Below are positions 1 to 12,100 of a DNA stretch of 64,000 bases, one piece after another (within the stretch, counting starts at the first letter, position 1; each line of letters opens with the position of its first letter). The notes under the pieces were generated by a model that saw only the letters and a list, made by a program, of their open reading frames with translations, was not told the origin of the DNA and searched no databases. The stretch spans positions 1,736,001 through 1,800,000 of the forward strand of contig OW051471.1 of NCBI GenBank assembly GCA_932521025.1, written 5' to 3'. The translations under genes were made by a program, and so were the position numbers. This stretch comes from Oscheius onirici. Lineage: Eukaryota; Nematoda; Chromadorea; Rhabditida; Rhabditidae.

Positions 1-111
1 TCTCTGTTTGCTCTCTGGATCGTGGAAGTGAACTGGCTCCGCCCGTGGTCCTGTGCTCGTCTCTCTCCCCCGTCTCTCGTTTGTATTCCCTTACTTCAGT
101 AGAGCGCAAGT

Positions 112-3100
112 ATGGGCGAAATCTTTATGAACCCGCTCTTTGATAGCAGTGACTCGGATTCTGAGACTAGCAGTCGCTACAGGACTGTGCCTATTCAGCT
201 GCTACCGCACTCTTCCAGACATTCTTCCAGCAGGAGTGGTAGGGATTTTTTTTCGAGTTTTTGGGAGGTTCCAGTAAGTAATTCGTTTCAAAATTTTGGT
301 AAGAATAGACTGTGTCAAGTTCTGGTAGCCTGCCGACGGGAGAATTGTATTTGGAAAAGTCAGGGTGGTTTGAATTTGGAAAAAAAAATCTATATTAGTG
401 TATTTCCTCCTTGTCCTCTATTTCAGCAGGAACTTCAGCTTTTTCATGTGTTTCAAAAAGTGAATAATATCGAGATTCATTCTGAACCGGTAGTACCAGG
501 TCGTGAGCGTAAGCAATACAGATTCAGACAACCTTTTGAGTGTCCGAGTTTCATCTTTTCCAAAATGTTTCAATATTTTTACATGACTGGACTTCGTGGG
601 TAACAATTAATTATACGTCGTTCGACCGTCCAAAATCTCGAATAACAGTTATTACAGTCGTTTCCAAGTTCCAATTACTCGATGTAAGCCTCAATTCATG
701 GAAAGAAGATAGTGTATTGCGTTCGCAGTTAATTTAGAGCCTTTATCAAACCGAAATAACGGATTTTGAGTTGGTTCCACCAACAATTTGACACCTTATT
801 CAAGGATGCCTCAACAGTTTTCTCCTTTTTTCAGTTTCTTGGACTACAAAGGACAATCACTACAATACATATTTGTCATTGGCCTAGATATGGGCGATTG
901 ATGAAACTAAAAACTCGTTTCCCACAACGAGCTCTTTGATACCTTTTTTGTACGAATGGACTTCATGTTTGAAGAGTAAGCGATGGATTTTTCCACAAAA
1001 CTTCCAATAGAGTACGAGCTAAAAGAACTTTAGAGACAAAATGTCCCTTCTGCGTACTTTTAGTTACTCGAAATGGCGTACGAAATTTTAAAATTCGTGT
1101 GGGAAATAATTCGGACACGGCACAATTTTGCTGAAAGTACGCAAAGCCAAGATTTGGCAGCTATATCAAGCTTTTGCCTTTTTTTTGCTCCAAAAGATCG
1201 TATTACTTATTTTGTTCAATGCTTCAAAAAATGCATAAATAGAAATGGTGCTGCAGGAAAGCGGTAGGTTTTCTCTTTGAAGTTCTTGTCAGCATGATCA
1301 ACTTCTTCGGTTTTATACGCCCAGAATTTCATACACTGGAAAATCTTTGTCATCATTTAAAAGTCACATGAACATCCAGTTTTCCCCCCTCCTGTACCAA
1401 AACATTGCTCATCCTCGGGGGAAAATCTCAAACATTGAATCACCTGAGACAATCCCTGGCTGGGGAGACGAGCCCGGACAAAAAATGACAACTGAAATTT
1501 GATACGTGGGTCAGAGAAAATGAAGCTATTTTCAGTCTCGTCGACATATTCCTGCGCTGGACTGCTACAACTGGTCGACGGGGACTTGAGACAGAGTCTC
1601 GATGGAATTCTTATACCGTCCGAAGCTGTGGTCCTGGAACAGATTATGGGAAAGGGTGAGTGTTGTAAATGTTGGAAAAATTCCCTGGACTGGATCACCT
1701 CTCTTAAAATTCTATATCAGAAACTGATGAAACAATAAAAATGTTGAATTCTAATGGGACAGTCACAGAAGTTGTTGGACAAAGTTTATAGGTTACAACT
1801 ACAATAATTTTTTTCTCGGAAAGACGAACAGTTTGCTTTTTGAAAAATGTTTTTTTGACTTTGGGATCATGTCGAAACTGCAAATGCCCGGATGGCGCAG
1901 TGGGTTTGGAAAATTCAAAGAAAGGAAATCTCTTTGTTTTTTAACTGTAGCATTCTACTGGGCAAAATATCACCCTGTTAAATATCAGCACGATTGGTTG
2001 CGTAATTTCGGATGGGGAACGATTTTGAGTACTAAATTTCGACCATGTACACATGGTGATTTTTTGAGATCAAAATTGATTTGTTGAGAAAATTACCGAA
2101 CCGTTTGCGCTGATATTTAACAGGGGTGATATTTAGCCCAGTACAATCCTACAGTTAAAAAACAAAAAGATTTCCTTTCAGCGGATTCGAACCCTGGTCG
2201 CTGCAGCGTGAATATTTCCAAACCCACTGCGCCATCCGGGCATTTGCTGTTACGGCATGATCCCAAAGTCAAAAACCATTTTTTCAAAAAGCAAAATGTT
2301 CGCTTTCCGAGAAAAAAATTATTGCTGTCTACAACTTTTTTGTAGGATGCAACACTCAAGAGTTATGGGCAAAATTGTGTTTTGATCGAAATTTGGAACG
2401 TTCACTATTCTTAGATAATGAGCTTTCCAGGGCTTGTATATAGCCTATTAATTCGACCTTGGGTAGACCTATATTTCTAAAAAAGAATACTCGATTTGGA
2501 TGAATCTGGAAAAAGTTATGAGCAAAAGGAAAACACTTATCCGGACCTAATACTGCTGAGCAATGTCAAAATACTATACAAGTCGGAGCCAGGAAACACA
2601 AAATGTTCTATAAAAAACAGCCAAGGGTACCCGTTTTTTGACAGATTTTCAAATCTTTCTTGTCCCAGTGGTTCTTCAAGCTCAATTCAAGGATTAAAAC
2701 TGGAGTGAAAATGGCGAAAATGACCTTTTCGGAGAAGCATTCAAACGTTCTGGTGTATCCAATAGTAACAAAAGTAAACGATTTCTGGAGGCCTTGCACC
2801 GAATGATATTCCAGTCCCATATAACTGACGCTTTTTGGTATTTTCCGCATTGTTGTTCACCCAACTCTTGCCCAGAAAGTTCGGAAAAGTATACACCACA
2901 AACATAAAACAAAAAATTTATATTGATTCTGTATTTTCAGGCTACTTTGGCAACGTTTATCGAGGCCGAATGCGTGATGTTGCCGGTCGTCTCGTGCCCG
3001 TCGCCGTGAAAACTCTCAAAGGTTTGTTGGCTCTAACTAACTGGTTCACCTCTTTTTGTGTCACACTCGGATTGCAACTGCTGTGTCAATAGAGTTTGTT

Positions 3101-6100
3101 GGGCTGATAGAAAGGGAGGGGGAAACAAATCGATCGGGAAAAATGGGAAAACGTTTTCTGAGGGAACGGGGTGAAAATTTGTGCTTTCTGGATGTTACTA
3201 TATATTTTTGCCCGAACAGAGCACAGAATACAGCACATTCGAACCTTAGTGATCTTTCATTCTACGCGTGAAACTGTAATTTAGATTTGATAGTTTTGTA
3301 TTTTTTACATCTGTGGCCTCTTTATCAACTACATTCTCAAAACGTAGCGCTTTCTTAGAAACTAAGAAAAAATCTCTTTGAGCATCTATCCAAGGTTTTG
3401 GAGCTGCTGTGTCGCTGAAAATCATAATTTCTGGAGGGAATATAGCAGATTTTTGGTGATAAGAGTGATGCGAGTTCTTTGTAAAGAAAAAGAAAAAAAT
3501 TGGAAGAACCGGTATAATTGAAGCAGCTCCAAATTCTCACACAACTAATCATCAGTTCGTGAAAGTTTTTAGTTGTTTTGAAGCGCATTTTGTTGTTTAG
3601 TACAAAAGATGCCTCCGTAGATCATTTGTATGACGTTTATTGCCTTCGTGAAACAACTTTTTTTTTTCAAAGAAACACTGACATTAGCCGTTCAAGGGAA
3701 ATCAGGGAATCGCGCTATGCGAGTTTTACGTTATACGAGCTGGAAGAGCCAAAAATTATCGTTTTTTTCTACCTGGTCAAAATAAACTGAAGACAGCAAG
3801 CGAGCTACACTAGTAACTATTCCTGAAGCACAAAATGTTGGAAATCACCCAGTTCAGCTTTTTGAGATTGGTAGAATCCACAGTTTCTCTCATGCAAAAA
3901 TTCTAAATTTCCCCGAAATAACAGTTACCTCTTCCTGTTCACTCCTTTCCGGTCACAGGCATTTCCTCAAAAGGTATGTGTGTGTATCCTTGCTGTCCAG
4001 TCTCTCGGCACTCTCAAGCAAAACAAACAATGCGTAAAAACGTGCCAAAAGATGCCCTAGTCCACTCTCAAAACTGTCGCGTGTGCGTAGATACACAAGA
4101 GGGATCGTTCTTCGGGTCGGGTACCCATGTTCTCGAGTGTTGGGAGTACTTGAACCAAGAGTTTTCGAGAGGAAAGATTACTGGGATCAGGAAAAAATAG
4201 TAATAAAAACTTAGATGGTGACCCATTGAAAGTTATAATAATATTTCAGCAAGCAACCCCATTTGTTTCGTGTAAAAGAAACATGAGACAACCAAGTCTG
4301 CCGATTCTGTTTTTCTTATGAGCTTTAGATGAAACACACGACAAACAAAGTTCGTTTCACGTTCCCGAGTTCTTTTTCTATGCAAAAAAAAACATTTTCT
4401 TCTGTACAATGACATCTATTTTCAGGCGAAAGAGCCCGAGACATTCCGCACATTGAGAAGTTCCTGAGGGAAGGAGTCATCATGAAGCACTTCGACCATC
4501 CGCATGTTCTGTCATTATTAGGTGAGTAAAATGCAACTCACAATCAGACGGATCAATACCGTGTGATCTGAATGCCTATGAGGTAACGATGAAACAACAA
4601 AAGAAAAGTGCGAACAACTCTCAAGAAATTTCTATTTTTTTGTCGAAAATTAAGACTATTCACTAGTGTACCATAATTAGAGTGAACATGGAAAAATACT
4701 GAAACCGAAAAAACTGAAAAGGATCTTCTAGATATACTTCACAGTAAAATTCAAACACGATACTGTTTTTCATTATTCGATGAGTAAACTGGCTGACAAA
4801 CGATAAAGGTTTGACGCATTTATCTGAGCATTTATATTATTATTATTATTTATTTCCATATCGTATATTTATCTATGATGATCGATGACCCGGTCCCATT
4901 CGTCGCTAGATACAATCCACCAGCTTCTATCAAAACTTTCCTTGAGATAGTCTCTCCATCGAGCCGGAGGTTGTCCTCTTAGTCTCCTCCTATCGTATGG
5001 CGTCCAAGTGGTAGTAGCACGCGTCCATCTTTCCAAATTCATTGTCGTGATTTTTCTTGCCCAACTGAGTTTCCTTCTATCGGCAGTTCTCACCCAGCCT
5101 TGTACCTTGGTAATAATTCTCACCCTCTCGTTCGTTCATCTATGCATCCTTGTGACTCCAACCATTCTTCTTTCCATCTTCTTCTGTGCAACTTTCAGAT
5201 GTTCCCTGTCTTGTTCCGTAAGCGTCCACGCTTCACAACCATATGTAACAGCCGTAGTAATGCAGCGTTCTTCGCTTGGCCATAGGTATGGCGTGGTCTG
5301 TGAGCCATTTGGAATGTTGACTCCAAGCCATCCAGCCTCTTCTGATGCTTCTCTGGAGTTTCTTGTGATTAATGGAAGAGAGATCAGAACATTTATATAT
5401 TTCGCATAAAACAACAAAAGTTCCCCGACAATGTACTGAAAAACGGGTACAGTCTGTTCAAGAAGAGGAAAAAATATTTCGAATTGTCGAGGGTTTTTTC
5501 CTATCACTTTCCATAGCAAAACGATTGGGAAATTTTACTGCGTACCATCCAAAACTACCAAAACTGTCTAGAACAAATTTTGCAGCGAATTGTAAAAAAA
5601 AGACGGGGGCAACTTTTCGGTACTGTTTCAAAGTTTTTATAAGAAACGGTATTGGTAAAGTTTTTCAGTAACACCTTTGTTTTCGTCGATCCGAAACAAA
5701 TGATTTCCAGGCATCTGTATATCTCCATCCGGCACTCCGTGGGTCGTTCTTCCCTACATGGATGGAGGAGATCTCAAAACTTATATTAGCGAGCCGACGA
5801 GGGTACGTTTACCTATTTTTTTGCAAAATTTGTAGTCGAACGAGCGTCCCTGATTGCGAGCGATCGCCCATCCCTGCTGATAGTCACAAAAGTTCTCGTG
5901 CAAAAAAAAGAGTTCATTGCAGCCTGGTGATATTCAAAAACCAACTTTTTCTTCAAATGCTTCTCAGAAGATTGCTTTTCATTTTTTATTCAGTTTTCTC
6001 CAGCAACCGCCACAAACCAACTAACTGAAAACATTTTGGACCGAGGTTTCTTTATGTTTTGTTACATATGCCGTACAAAAGTTTTCAACTGGTTTCCTTG

Positions 6101-9100
6101 AACAATTATCGCTTCTTTTTACTGATCAACTGATTTTAGTCTAGAAAGGGTACAAATTGCAAAAGAACCGTTAGTCACATAGCATACATGTTTTTTGAGA
6201 AAAACGGTTTCACCGTACTATGAAACACTGGTCAGCTTTTCCTATACGTTATATGTACCGAGAGAAAAAGTTGACGCACTAACAAAAAATTTGAAAGCAA
6301 AGTTTGAGAACAACTTTTCTATTTTCTGGCTCTTAATGGCTCCGACACCAGTACAAAAAACTCTGATATTTTATATACATGTTTCACAGAACTATGGAAA
6401 CCATGACCCGTTCTTTTCAATCAATACTGCGGTAATGCAAATATGTAAAAAAAACACAAATAAGTCAATTTTACCCAAAAATTTTCAGCAACTGTGCGTC
6501 CTCGAGCTGCTCGACTTTGGCTTCCAAGTCTGTCAAGGAATGGCCTACCTGGCAGCCATGCATTTCGTCCACAGAGACTTGGCCGCCCGCAATTGCATGT
6601 GAGTTCTAGCTTTTAGTTTCTGACACATAATGTTCTGAAAGTGGTTCAGCTTTTCTATATGAGGTCGGGATGGAGGCTCAAAAACAGTCACTTTGTGTTG
6701 GGACTGAAAAAACATAGCGAACCTTGTTTAGAACCCAGGTGATCCTTTGCTCGAAAAGCTTCATTAACTGAAATTCCAACGACAGGAATAGTTTTCTTTA
6801 GAACGCTTCAAAATTTGTATAAAGAGAGATAGTATTGTTTTCGAGCTGGTACATCTTCTATCTTGGTACGAAAACATAAATGCATCAAAACAATTATTAG
6901 ACCGAGATGGTTTTCAGGGAAATATTAGGTTGCCAAATAACTATTTTCCTCGGGGTCATAACTTCTTCCAGGAAGAAGCAAACAGACTGTTCTTTTTTTC
7001 AAAATGTAGGTCTACCCTAAGCCGAATTAATTGCCTTTATGAGAGACCTGGATATGTCATCGTCTGAGAAAAGTGACTGTTCTAAATTTTGACCAAAACA
7101 CCATTTTGGCCATAAATCTTCAGGGTTGCATCCCACAAAAAAGTTGTCAATTAATGAAAACCTCAGCTCAATGCGATGAGTATTTTGCTTTTTTGAAAAA
7201 CGATTTTTGACTTTGGGAACATGTCGAAACTGAGAATGTCCGGATGGCGCAGTTGGTTTGGAAAATTCACGCTGGAGCGACCAGGGTTCGAGTCCGCCGA
7301 GAGGAAATCTTTTTGTTTTTTAACTGTAGCATTATACTAGTCTAAGAATCACCCTTGCATAATATCCGGACGTTTATGGGTGTTCCCAAAGTCAAAAATC
7401 GTTTTTCAAAAAAGCAAACTGTCCGTCTTTCTGAGAAAAATATTGTAGTTGACAACTTTTTTGTAGGATAGAACCCTGAAGAGTTATGGCCAAAATTGTG
7501 TTTTGATCGAAATTTGGAACGTTCAGTGTGCTCAGACGGTAAGATATCCAGGTCTCTCATATAGCCAATTAATTTGGCCTAGGGTAGACCTACATTTTGA
7601 AAAAAAGAACAGCAAATTTGCTTTTTCCTGGAAGAAGTTATGACCCCGAGGAAAATACTTATTTGGTAAACTAATACTAAACACTGCCTTAGAATTGAAA
7701 ACAAATAAACAGCTTACTGTTTTACGAATAGCGTTTCCAAAAAAGTAAGATTTTGGGAACACAATGTTTCAATCCAGTCATGAGAAAAGGATCGTGCGGT
7801 GGAGAGTGTTATGTCGGTAAATATGTGATGCTTTCAAATCTTTTGCGTAAAATCGACATGTTCTGAATTGCCAGCAACGATAAAAATGTTTCAAAGAATC
7901 CATAATGCTAGGAAGAAATTTGTTTTTCAGTGGTGGAATAGCTGTGATCGAAAAAAAAACTCAATAAAACCGTCTAACTCTTTTTTTGCTCTCGTCTTTC
8001 TCATTCACAGATTCAGAGTTTTGCCACTTGTCAGTTTGAAACCTTTCATATATCCCGTCTGTTTTAAAAGAACATGCTCTCATCGGTGCTTATGTTCGTT
8101 ATAATATTCGGTCAGCATCGCTCTTTTAGCATTTCTGGAAAATTGGGTCAACTCTGCAGAGTTGAACAGAATTTTTGAAATCGCCTTGCTATAGTCTGTT
8201 CAATAAAAAAGAACTATCGCCGTAATCGTTTTACTTCGCGGTGAGACCCGAGACCATAACAAGTAGACACAGAATACTTAACTCAGATTCCTGACTGAGT
8301 ATCCTACAGTAATGTGTTACATCGGTCCCGCTGCGAAACGAATGGGTGATGGTAATGATATAATTTTATTGAACAAACACTTTTTCATGATTCAAAAGCG
8401 TGGTATAAGTGACTTTTTCTGTCATAGTGCAATCTCAATCGGCAATTCGGGATAGAAAAGAGTCAAAAAAAAACTTTCAGGATCTCATTAGACCGCGTGG
8501 TGAAAGTAGCCGATTTCGGTCTAGCCGTGGACATGTTGGACAAAGAGTCCTATACGGACGAGTCTGAGACCGGCCCGGCTCGTCTTCCCCTCAAATGGCT
8601 TGCTCCAGAGAGTCTCAGGGACCGACAGGTCTTCAATACGTCGACAGATGTTGTGAGTTTTATTTTTCACCAGCGCTCAAATATACGAAGCAAAAGCCTA
8701 CGTTCTAAATTTCCATTCAACTTGACCTTTGACAAAAACTATCTTCGTTCAACTTACTTTCCCACTCCAAGTTCAAAAGTGACTCTAATCCTGATAATTT
8801 CTGGACTTGTCGTGACGAATCTCGTGGCCATGGACAAACAAACTAACACAGAGTCCACCACAGACAGCATTGCGCTTTAGATAGTTTAGATGACCGTTCA
8901 CCTGACTCATCAAAAATTCGTTAGCATTGAAGAATACCTACATTTCTTGAAACAATTTTTTGAGTGAAAAGTTGTGAGCTTTTTTGTCTTTTCACGTGTT
9001 GTTCTGACCAGAAATTTTGGAAAACAAGGTTTGCAACGCCCTTCCAGGGCTAAAGTAGAAATTCATGACTTCGCTCTGTCACGGAGCCCTAGTCGTGGTT

Positions 9101-12100
9101 TCTTTTTCATTCCTCCTTTGTTACTTTCCTCCAGTCACTCTCCCTGACCCTCCAAAGAAACTACCGAAATTGTATTGGACCCCGCTCCCTCTCAAGCCTA
9201 GTTTCAAAATGTTGGACCTGAACGGGTCAGTAAATGTTTTGACTGAGTATGAATGGGTCTCGGAGAGAATAGAAAAAGGTCATGGTATCGGCGTCTCCAA
9301 AATGAACTGAATGTATTCTCCGGGTCAAAACGAGTAGAATATCTGGATTTGTGAAAAAGATTCTTTGAAGAAGGGATTTGTCTTTGCCCAGCGTTTTACT
9401 GAATTCAACCGGACGGGAAAATCGCAGTTACGGCCCCCAACCGCAGTTTCCTCTATTGATCGTCAGTGGGGGTTCAACTGAGAAGTGGGGGGCATAGCTA
9501 AGATGTCAAATTCTAAAATACGCCCCCCACCGTTGATATTGGGGGGTCTAAATACGATACCCGGACCTATCTAAGATTTACCCCCCACGGATGTCAATTA
9601 AGCCCCCGCCGTTTTAACCCCCCCCCCCCCCCCCCCCCTAAAAGCTGTCCCATAGGCCAGATTTTCCTAAGCATATACAAAAAAGTTGTGTGTTAATCAA
9701 CAACAGTTTGCTTCTTACCGGAATCAGCTTTTGCAAGCTACAATTTCAGCGAAAATTGCAACCAAAAAGTCAGGTTCCTTTTCTCGAACTACTGACTCGC
9801 TAATGTATGAAGAAAGAAGAGCGTCACTTGTTCCGTTGTTTATCTTCAGAGGCTGCTTCATTCTTTTTCAGAAAGATTCGATACTGTTCGTGTGAACAGG
9901 CTGACCGTTTACGACACTAAACGAAATAAGCGGCCAGTAAAAAATAGCTAACTTGACGAACTGAACGGAGTGGTTCACTGTCAGATGGGCGGCGTAAATC
10001 TGCTTGAGCTTTGAATATGTCTTCCACTGATCGGAATATATTATGCTTGCAACATCCACATTTTCTCGTAAAACGGCTGTGAGAGTCTTGGCCGTGCGGT
10101 CCGGGACCAAAGCTGCAAAGACGTGTCCACTTCCGCGTTCATAACCTATAAATTCTTTTAAAAGAAGTTGAAGACAAATTACTAATTACTAACCTCCAAA
10201 AACCCAGTCAACTTTCTTATCTTTTGAGCCGCGACCATATTTGCGTCCATACAAAGCGGATTCGTTAATTTCGACAGTTTGGCCTAGACCACTAATTTTC
10301 GGGTATTTTCTCTCGATTCTGAATAACTTTAAAGAGAAAAAAAGATGACTAACCTGACACAAAGATCTCTCAGAAAATTTCTCCAGTCCATGACAGTGTT
10401 GTCCGAAATTCCGAGCTGGGAAGCGATTTGGGCGCTCGTGAATTTTTCGTTCCACATCAAAAGAAGGAGCATAGCCTTTCGCAACGGCAAAGCTGCTCGT
10501 GTGAAAAATTAACCGGCTTTAACCGATTTCGTAGAGCAATCGCGGTTCTTCGAAAGGCGGCATCTCCACTAAACTTTTAGGCCCGAATTGACGAAAAAAA
10601 TATATATGAAAATTACCTCGTAAGTTATTCCTCTGCGTCGCAACTGCATATTTTCTCCACACTTATCGCAACTCTGGCTGGAATGACGGAATTCGGTCAT
10701 TAGCATTCCCTCGATTACGTCAGCTTCGGTTTCGTATTCATCCGAAAATGCGGGGATTGTTCTGATATTTTCCATATGTGCCTGGAGACAATTTTTCAGT
10801 AAAAAGTTGAGGAAAAAAAGGAAGTAACTGAAGAGGTGGTCGTGCATATTTGTGCAACTCGTGAAAATTTCGGGTTGCTGGATAGATTTAGCTTCCCTGG
10901 GTTGCCTAAGCCTAAGCATTTTAGAAAGCAAAGAAAATGAACAATGGAAATATAGGTTAAAAATACAGAAAAATACATTTCATGGGTAGAAAACATGATT
11001 AAACTGGGTTTTCTTCTTGATTTTTTTTTGTCTAAAATCTTATTAGAACCTAGGGGAATATTTTTCGGCTCGAGGGCCAAAAACCGGCTCGGCTCGAGCC
11101 GCCTAAGTATAGTCAACATCATGCAGAGTGGGGGGTGAAACTGAAAAAGGTGGGGGGGGGGGGTGAAACTGAGGAGGTGGGGGGCAAAACCTGTGGGGGG
11201 CTTAATTTAGTGTGGTGGGGGTATATCTAAGATCAACCGGACAAAAAGAGAACAATACTTTTGTTTGAACTACACAACTGGACAAAAAGAGAACAATAGC
11301 TCTTACAAAAGTCAAATCCTCGTCTTTTCTCATAGGATCACTCTTTCATCGTTTATTCCAGGAAACCTGACATCGAAGAAAACACACTAAGTTTGACCCA
11401 CATCCCAAAATGACCTAATGAACTATGTTAAGCGTTCAACAATACTGCACGTTTTTAGGGGCATGAAACTGTTGTGGGTTTCGCTCTTATTGTTAGGCTG
11501 TTTTGTAGGCTGTTTTGGAAGAAGTTTGTTTCCAGTTACAAAAAAGTTACGGGATGCCAGTTACAGAAACTTTCGGTAATAGTTCGGCCCCTTCGTTCAA
11601 ATTTTTGGCGGGAACGTTTCAAATAACCATTCCTGAAACTTTCCTGCTGTTTTTATCACCCCTGGTAATGAAGGGAATTAGTTGATATCTGCTACAACGA
11701 GTAGAATAAGAAAACGATGAAAAAAAAACTGGATTCTCTCAATGAAAAAGGTGTCATCTAACTCTTATCCTAACTCAGTACTTCCTCTTGATTCATAATA
11801 GTTTGTGGAACAGACGATTAGTGATCCAATGAGAAAAGACGAGGATTTGACTTTTGTTAGAGCTATTGTTCAATTTTTGTCCAGTTGCGTAGTTCAAACA
11901 AATGTATTGTTTTCTTTTTGTCCGTTGAATTCAGTAAAACGCTGGGCAAAGATAAATCCCTTTCTCTTCAAAGAATCCACTTTTTCCAGACTGTTCTCTT
12001 TTTGCCAAAATTCATAGAATTTACAAATAGTGATTCTCCATACATTAGCAAGAAGTGTGAACCAAATTTTTCGGCACAGACCGGTTGATTTTTCGTACAA

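Larger units (their letters stand above)
9335..12080. mobile_element. Palindromic element A, copy 1 (split by the Merlin insertion)
   Basis: The left arm (about 9340-9414 continuing at 11234-11350) is an inverted copy of about 11790-12000. Both arms contain CTTTGCCCAGCGTTTTACTG, ACAAAAAGAGAACAAT-like words and GTCAAATCCTCGTCTTTTCT. A shorter relative sits at 13740-14210. The left arm is interrupted by 1819 bases carrying a transposase while the right arm is continuous, which makes the right arm an empty-site control. Confidence 0.8.

Noticed and set aside
9620-9640. Long poly-C run as a functional signal
   Set aside because: It lies in the G/C-rich end of the Merlin element and mirrors a poly-G run near 11153. 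It is explained by the element's inverted subterminal tracts and slippage.
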